A DNA stretch of 19,729 bases from assembly GCA_013813675.1 (NCBI GenBank), contig JACCRH010000450.1, positions 1-19,729 on the forward strand. Reading direction: 5' to 3'. Below the pieces are notes generated by a model. That model was not told where the DNA came from, searched no databases, and saw only the letters and a list, made by a program, of their open reading frames with translations. This document shows positions 16,350 to 19,729 of this stretch, piece after piece (within the stretch, counting starts at the first letter, position 1; each line of letters begins with the position of its first letter). This DNA is from Gemmatimonadales bacterium. Lineage in GTDB: Bacteria > Gemmatimonadota > Gemmatimonadetes > Gemmatimonadales > GWC2-71-9. Both the position numbers and the translations under genes were made by a program.

Positions 16350-17236
16350 GCATCTTCGCCGACGCCGCCACCCGCCTCGTGATCCAGGGAATCACCGGCC
16401 GCGAGGGGTCGTTTCACGCCCGCCAGATGATCGAGTACGGCACCAATGTGGTGGCCGGCGTGACTCCGGGCAAAGGCGGCCAGACCTTCGAGGGGAAAGT
16501 CCCGGTGTTCAACACCGTGGCCGACGCGGTGCGCGCCACCGCGGCCAACACGGCGGTGATCTATGTACCGCCGATGGGTGCCGCGGCCGCGGTGATCGAA
16601 TCGGCGGACGCCGGGATCCCGCTGGTGGTGTGCATCACCGAAGGGATTCCGGTGATGCACATGAGCCGAGCCATGCCGTTCGTGAGGAGCCGGGGCGCGA
16701 GGCTGATCGGTCCCAACTGCCCGGGCCTGATCACCCCCGGGAGCCGCACCAAGATCGGGATCATTCCCGGGAACATCTGCAGCGCGGGCCGGGTGGGACT
16801 GGTCTCCCGCAGCGGCACCCTCACCTATGAGGTGGTCAATCACCTCACCAGGAACGGCATCGGCCAGAGCACCTGCGTCGGCATCGGCGGCGATCCCATC
16901 ATCGGCACCAACTTCATCGACTGCCTCGCTGCTTTCGAGGCCGACCCGGAAACCGACGCGATCGTCATGATCGGCGAGATCGGCGGCACCGATGAGCAGA
17001 ACGCGGCGGCATTCGTGCGGGAGAAGGTGACCAAGCCGGTTGTCGGATTCATCGCCGGACAGACCGCACCGAAAGGGCGCCGCATGGGCCACGCCGGTGC
17101 CATCATCTCGGGCTCGTCGGGCACCGCCGAAGAGAAGCTCGCCGCGTTCGAGGCGGCGGGGATCGAAATCATGCGACGGCCGGTGGACGTGGTGACGCTA
17201 CTCGAGAAAGCGAGACAGAACGGCGTGAAAACCTGA
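16346..17236 (+). CDS. sucD: Succinyl-CoA synthetase, alpha subunit
   Basis: This subunit binds CoA and carries the histidine that is transiently phosphorylated. The 296-aa protein has the N-terminal CoA-binding Rossmann fold (VIQGITGREGSFHARQM), GPNCPGLITPG, and SRSGTLTYEVV, the alpha-helix phosphate-binding segment. The catalytic histidine is H249 in GRRMGHAGAIISG, equivalent to H246 in E. coli. The GTG at 16346 overlaps the sucC stop and has a strong GGGAGG site (16336-16341). Length is normal. The 3' end overlaps the left arm of an inverted repeat that extends toward ndk. Confidence 0.97.
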   Translation: MSIFADAATRLVIQGITGREGSFHARQMIEYGTNVVAGVTPGKGGQTFEGKVPVFNTVADAVRATAANTAVIYVPPMGAAAAVIESADAGIPLVVCITEGIPVMHMSRAMPFVRSRGARLIGPNCPGLITPGSRTKIGIIPGNICSAGRVGLVSRSGTLTYEVVNHLTRNGIGQSTCVGIGGDPIIGTNFIDCLAAFEADPETDAIVMIGEIGGTDEQNAAAFVREKVTKPVVGFIAGQTAPKGRRMGHAGAIISGSSGTAEEKLAAFEAAGIEIMRRPVDVVTLLEKARQNGVKT

Positions 17237-17249
17237 TCACCCTTCACGC
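17223..17249 (+). repeat. Inverted repeat at the sucD-ndk junction
   Basis: GCGTGAA (17223-17229) and TTCACGC (17243-17249) are a perfect 7-bp inverted repeat with a 13-base loop; the left arm lies in the last sucD codons. No T-run follows, so it is not a classical intrinsic terminator. It may stabilise or attenuate the message before ndk. The right arm is part of a motif (17240-17257) that recurs in variant form downstream of ndk. Confidence 0.45.
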
Positions 17250-17257
17250 TGTTTACC

Positions 17258-17270
17258 GGAGGTCGACTTG
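17258..17270 (+). promoter_or_regulatory. Ribosome-binding site that fixes the ndk TTG start
   Basis: GGAGG (17258-17262) lies 5 bases before TTG (17268-17270). It is the strongest ribosome-binding site near the ndk frame. The only other in-frame candidate of note, an ATG near residue 68, would remove half of the protein. It therefore decides for the rare TTG initiation codon. Confidence 0.75.
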
Positions 17271-17726
17271 GCATCACTTAGTCTGACGCTGGGCATCGTC
17301 AAGCCCGACGCGGTCGAGGGCGGCAAGACAGGCCAGATCGTGGCCCACCTGGAACAGGCGGGCTTTGTGCTCCGGGCCGCGCGTCTGGTGCGTCTCAGCG
17401 AGGCGCAGGCCGGGGCGTTTTACGAGGTGCACCGGGGACGCCCGTTCTATGCCGAGCTGGTGCGGTTCATGACCAGTGGACCCTGTCTCCCCATGGCGCT
17501 CCAACGCATCGATGCGGTCGCGCACCTGCGCACGGTCATCGGCGCCACCGATCCGGCCGAAGCCGCCGCCGGGACCATCCGGAAGCTCTTCGCCGAGTCC
17601 AAGGGCCGGAACGCCATCCACGCCTCCGACAGCCAGGACAATGCCGAGCGCGAGGTGGGGTTCTTCTTTGCCGAGGGCGAGCTGGCCGGACTGTGGGACG
17701 GAAAAAACGTGGACAGTAAAGGGTGA
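17268..17726 (+). CDS. ndk: Nucleoside diphosphate kinase
   Basis: This enzyme transfers the gamma phosphate between nucleoside triphosphates and diphosphates through a phosphohistidine and so balances NTP pools. The 152-aa protein begins LASLSLTLGIVKPDAVEGGK, matching the family's TLxIxKPDAV start. The catalytic histidine is H118 in NAIHASDS; most bacterial enzymes have NxxHGSDS, but an alanine here is known in some relatives. The start is TTG with an excellent GGAGG site. The last residues (NVDSKG) extend slightly beyond the usual end and lie in purine-rich DNA continuous with the repeat structure downstream. Its position behind sucCD fits a role in spreading the NTP made by succinyl-CoA synthetase. 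Confidence 0.96.
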   Translation: MASLSLTLGIVKPDAVEGGKTGQIVAHLEQAGFVLRAARLVRLSEAQAGAFYEVHRGRPFYAELVRFMTSGPCLPMALQRIDAVAHLRTVIGATDPAEAAAGTIRKLFAESKGRNAIHASDSQDNAEREVGFFFAEGELAGLWDGKNVDSKG

Positions 17727-17778
17727 AAAGTAGAAGGGATTTCGGGCTCCCTTTCACCGTTTACCTTTGACTTTTCAC
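17723..17778 (+). repeat. Structured inverted-repeat element downstream of ndk
   Basis: A perfect 9-bp inverted repeat, GTGAAAAGT (17723-17731) and ACTTTTCAC (17770-17778), encloses a second hairpin AAGGGA (17734-17739)/TCCCTT (17748-17753). Its outer left arm contains the ndk stop codon. Between the arms runs a series of short related pyrimidine words (CTTTCACC, GTTTACC, TTTGAC, TTTTCAC). CCCTTTCACCGTTTACC (17749-17765) resembles CCCTTCACGCTGTTTACC (17240-17257) before ndk. It may act as a terminator or a 3' mRNA stabiliser, but no T-run follows the stem. It may also be one copy of a dispersed intergenic repeat. Confidence 0.55.
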
Positions 17779-17785
17779 GGGCTTC

Positions 17786-17798
17786 TGGGGTTGCCCCA
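17786..17798 (+). other. Small hairpin before yceD
   Basis: TGGGG (17786-17790), TTG loop, CCCCA (17794-17798) form a short GC-rich hairpin in the 101-base ndk-yceD gap. It could belong to the end of the ndk transcript or overlap the -35 region of a downstream promoter. With only five pairs it may also be chance in GC-rich DNA. Confidence 0.3.
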
Positions 17799-17819
17799 AG
17801 TAGTTGTCGCGGTTACGTT
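17791..17819 (+). promoter_or_regulatory. Candidate promoter for the yceD-rpmF-plsX-fabH operon
   Basis: TTGCCC (17791-17796) and TACGTT (17814-17819) are separated by 17 bases. TACGTT fits the loose TANNNT form of -10 boxes and ends 8 bases before the yceD ATG (17828). Transcription would then start at or next to the start codon, consistent with the lack of any ribosome-binding site there. GTTACGTTAAC (17812-17822) is also a small palindrome. The call rests on position and weak matches only. Confidence 0.33.
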
Positions 17820-17827
17820 AACGGGCT

Positions 17828-18304
17828 ATGCTGCGCGTGGACATCCGGGACCTCAACCGGGGCCCGGTCCGGACCGTAACCGAGCTCTCGCCCGAGGATC
17901 CTACGTTCGAAGGGTTGGGCCTGCGGCTGGTGGGTCCGGTCACGATCCAGGGCCAGTTGCAAGCTACCGGTGAGGGGGAATACCTCTGGCGCGGCGATCT
18001 CCACGCCGCGGTGCGCGGCGAGTGCCGCCGCTGCCTCATCGAGGTGATCGACGAAGTCGACGTGGAAGTCGCCGCCGCGGTGTTCAGCTCCAACCCGGAT
18101 GCCGCGGACGACCCGGACTTTTATCCGCTGGCCGAGCGGGCCGCGGCGGTGGACGTGGGAGCGGTAGTGCGGGAGGAGCTCGCCCTGGCCGCGCAGGCGC
18201 ATCTGCTGCTCTGTCGAGACGATTGCGCCGGCCTCTGCCCGAACTGCGGGGCCGACCTGAACGCGGGGCCGTGCGACTGTCGCCCACCCGCCGAACCTGT
18301 TTGA
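17828..18304 (+). CDS. yceD: YceD/DUF177 family protein
   Basis: This 158-aa cytoplasmic protein belongs to the DUF177 family, which almost always lies directly upstream of rpmF. In plants and E. coli the family has been linked to 23S rRNA accumulation and ribosome biogenesis. The family's paired cysteine motifs are visible: CRRC (C66, C69) in the middle, and a C-terminal cysteine-rich end (C129, C133, C137, C140, C149, C151) with CPNCGADLN. The pattern suggests a bound metal, probably zinc, though this is not proven by sequence. The ATG at 17828 has no detectable ribosome-binding site, in contrast to its neighbours, so the message may be leaderless. rpmF follows after 7 bases. Confidence 0.92.
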   Translation: MLRVDIRDLNRGPVRTVTELSPEDPTFEGLGLRLVGPVTIQGQLQATGEGEYLWRGDLHAAVRGECRRCLIEVIDEVDVEVAAAVFSSNPDAADDPDFYPLAERAAAVDVGAVVREELALAAQAHLLLCRDDCAGLCPNCGADLNAGPCDCRPPAEPV

Positions 18305-18311
18305 GGCAACC

Positions 18312-18494
18312 ATGGCAGTCCCCAAGCGTCGGACCTCGAAGATGAAAAAGCGATTGCGGCGGGGGCACCACTCCGGAGCGGGCATGAGCACGCAGCCGTG
18401 TCCGCGGTGCAGCTCGCCCAAGCTTCCCCACCGGGTGTGCGACTCCTGTGGCTATTACGGCGGGAAGAAGCGGGTCGAGGTCGAGGACGCCTGA
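18312..18494 (+). CDS. rpmF: 50S ribosomal protein L32, zinc-ribbon form
   Basis: This 60-aa protein of the large ribosomal subunit begins with the invariant MAVPKRRTSK. The C-terminal half carries two CxxC pairs (C30, C33 and C43, C46) around PKLPHRVCDSCGYY, so this is the zinc-binding (C+) form. A GAGG site (18303-18306) overlaps the yceD stop and lies 5 bases from the ATG. The C-terminal tail (KKRVEVEDA) is acidic and slightly longer than in many relatives. Its place between yceD and plsX matches the arrangement seen in many bacterial phyla. Only 2 bases separate it from plsX. Confidence 0.97.
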   Translation: MAVPKRRTSKMKKRLRRGHHSGAGMSTQPCPRCSSPKLPHRVCDSCGYYGGKKRVEVEDA

Positions 18495-18496
18495 GC

Positions 18497-19510
18497 GTGA
18501 TTCGCGTCGCGCTGGACGCGATGGGTGGGGACAGCGCTCCGCTGACCGAAGTCGCGGGGGTGGTGGATGCCCTCGCCGAGTTGCCTGACGGCTTCCTGAT
18601 TCAACTGGTGGGTCGCTGCGGCGCCATCGAGGCCGAGCTGGCCCGCCATCCCGGAGTCGATCGCGGCCGCCTCGAGCTCCACGAGGCGGCCGATGTCATC
18701 GGGATGAGCGAGAAGCCGCTCCAGGCGGTCCGAAAGAAGCCCAAGTCGAGCCTGGTGGTCGGGCTCGGCCTTCAGCGGGACGGCCGCTCCGACGCCTTCA
18801 TCTCCGCGGGCAACACCGGCGCCATGCTGGCCGGCTCCACCATGCTGCTCGGCCTGCACGATGGCGTCGAGCGGGCTACCGTCGCCACCCTCTTTCCCAC
18901 CGGCACCGAGCCGGTTCTGGTGCTCGATGGCGGCGCCAACCTCGATTGCTCTCCCCGCGAGCTGCTCGGCTTCGCCTACCTCGGCACCGTCTACATGCGC
19001 GACCTCATGGGTCGCCCCAATCCGGTCGTCGGCCTGCTCAACGTCGGCGAGGAAGAGGAGAAGGGCACCGCCGTGGTCCGCGAGGCGCACCAGCTCCTCA
19101 AGCGGGCCCCCCGGATCAACTACGCCGGCAACATCGAGGGCCGCGACATCCTTCCCGGACCGCAGCAGCGCATCCCGGTGGACGTCGTGGTGTGCGACGG
19201 GTTCGTGGGCAACATCGTGCTCAAGTTCTACGAATCGTCCGCCAGGGTCTTCGTGGGACTGCTCAAGGAGCGGATTCCCGACGCGTTCGACCGGCCCGCC
19301 ATGGCCGACCTCAACCGTATCCTCGACTACTCCACCTACGGCGGCGCCCCCCTGCTCGGCGTGCAGGGCGTCTCCATCGTCTGTCACGGGGCGTCGAGTC
19401 CGACCGCTATCAAGAACGCGATTCGGGTGGCGGTGCAGGCCGCCCGGGCGGGACTGAGCCAGCACATCGGGGCGGAGTTCGCCCAACGGCAGACGGCGGC
19501 CCCGGCATGA
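18497..19510 (+). CDS. plsX: Phosphate acyltransferase PlsX
   Basis: This peripheral membrane enzyme converts acyl-ACP to acyl-phosphate, the acyl donor for PlsY in glycerophospholipid synthesis. The 337-aa protein starts with the family's N-terminal signature RVALDAMGGD (3-12) and has ISAGNTGAML (102-111), LDGGANLDC (143-151) and CDGFVGN (233-239). The GTG at 18497 is chosen because it places LDAMGGD at the usual distance; a GAGGA site lies at 18483-18487 inside the rpmF end. The frame is open further upstream through rpmF, but that part has no family resemblance. The stop overlaps the fabH ATG by 4 bases, which couples the start of phospholipid and fatty acid synthesis. Confidence 0.97.
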   Translation: MIRVALDAMGGDSAPLTEVAGVVDALAELPDGFLIQLVGRCGAIEAELARHPGVDRGRLELHEAADVIGMSEKPLQAVRKKPKSSLVVGLGLQRDGRSDAFISAGNTGAMLAGSTMLLGLHDGVERATVATLFPTGTEPVLVLDGGANLDCSPRELLGFAYLGTVYMRDLMGRPNPVVGLLNVGEEEEKGTAVVREAHQLLKRAPRINYAGNIEGRDILPGPQQRIPVDVVVCDGFVGNIVLKFYESSARVFVGLLKERIPDAFDRPAMADLNRILDYSTYGGAPLLGVQGVSIVCHGASSPTAIKNAIRVAVQAARAGLSQHIGAEFAQRQTAAPA

Positions 19511-19729
19511 TCCCCAGGCCCTTCGCGGAACTGGCGAGCGTCGGCACGGCGGTGCCGCCCGGCGTGGTCACCAACCACGATCTTACCCGGATGCTCGACA
19601 CCTCCGACGAATGGATCGTGGAGCGGACCGGGATCCGCGAGCGCCGGATCGCGCGCCCGGAACAGAGCGTCGCCATGCTGAGCCAGGAGGCCAGCGAGAT
19701 CGCCCTGGAGCGGGCCGGCATCACCGCCG
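19507..19729 (+). CDS. fabH: 3-oxoacyl-ACP synthase III (3' partial)
   Basis: This condensing enzyme starts fatty acid synthesis by joining an acyl-CoA (often acetyl-CoA) to malonyl-ACP. Only the first 74 codons are inside the window. They contain the family N-terminus: VGTAVPPGVVTNHDL, DTSDEWI (31-37) and RTGIRERRIA (40-49). The catalytic cysteine, histidine and asparagine lie beyond the right edge and cannot be checked. The ATG overlaps the plsX stop (ATGA). There is no strong ribosome-binding site, consistent with coupled translation. Confidence 0.94.
   Translation, partial: MIPRPFAELASVGTAVPPGVVTNHDLTRMLDTSDEWIVERTGIRERRIARPEQSVAMLSQEASEIALERAGITA

Noticed and set aside
17611..17630. Gly-to-Ala change in the Ndk active-site motif (NAIHASDS) as a sign of lost function
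   Set aside because: The catalytic histidine and serine are intact, and HASDS is known in active NDP kinases such as human NM23-H4.
17767..17772. TTGACT as a -35 box downstream of ndk
   Set aside because: It matches five of six consensus bases, but no plausible -10 lies 16-18 bases downstream, and it is part of the inverted-repeat element.
17804..17832. TTGTCG and TATGCT as a promoter with 17-base spacing
   Set aside because: Transcription would start inside the yceD coding sequence, after its ATG, so it could not express the full protein.
18398..18496. N-terminal extension of plsX through rpmF
   Set aside because: It is only the shifted frame of rpmF; the PlsX family begins near the GTG at 18497.

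Overview
The window holds 16 genes, all on the + strand, packed almost without gaps in visibly GC-rich DNA with frequent GTG starts and one TTG start. Every gene has a recognisable family. This is conserved core metabolism; I see no mobile element, tRNA, rRNA, CRISPR array or phage gene. The gene content and order (nuo, then sucCD-ndk, then yceD-rpmF-plsX-fabH) and the base composition suggest a free-living, respiring, Gram-negative-type bacterium. Gemmatimonadota is my best guess, but this is inference and other high-GC phyla are not excluded.

Positions 1-10365 carry the distal part of a respiratory complex I operon, nuoF (5' end outside the window) then nuoG-H-I-J-K-L-M-N. NuoF and NuoG pass electrons from NADH through Fe-S clusters to NuoI. 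NuoH, J, K, L, M and N form the proton-pumping membrane arm. NuoG is compact (527 aa) but keeps the complete cysteine set for the optional N7 [4Fe-4S] cluster. Junctions overlap by 1-4 bases or are separated by at most 34.

Positions 10379-14213 hold a phosphomannomutase/phosphoglucomutase-type enzyme and a large UPF0182 membrane protein. They follow nuoN with gaps of 13 and 4 bases, so they are probably read through from the nuo operon.

Positions 14272-17726 hold a carbamate kinase, both succinyl-CoA synthetase subunits (sucC, sucD) and nucleoside diphosphate kinase (ndk, with a TTG start). Together they form a run of phosphoryl-transfer enzymes that make or redistribute nucleoside triphosphates. 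Related TTTCAC/TTTACC-type motifs with inverted repeats lie on both sides of ndk, and the downstream one is the most notable non-coding structure here.

Positions 17828-19729 hold the classic yceD(DUF177)-rpmF-plsX-fabH cluster, joining a 23S rRNA/ribosome-linked protein and ribosomal protein L32 to phospholipid and fatty acid initiation. fabH runs off the window's right edge. The 101-base gap before yceD is the clearest place for an operon boundary, and a possible promoter there would give a nearly leaderless mRNA.
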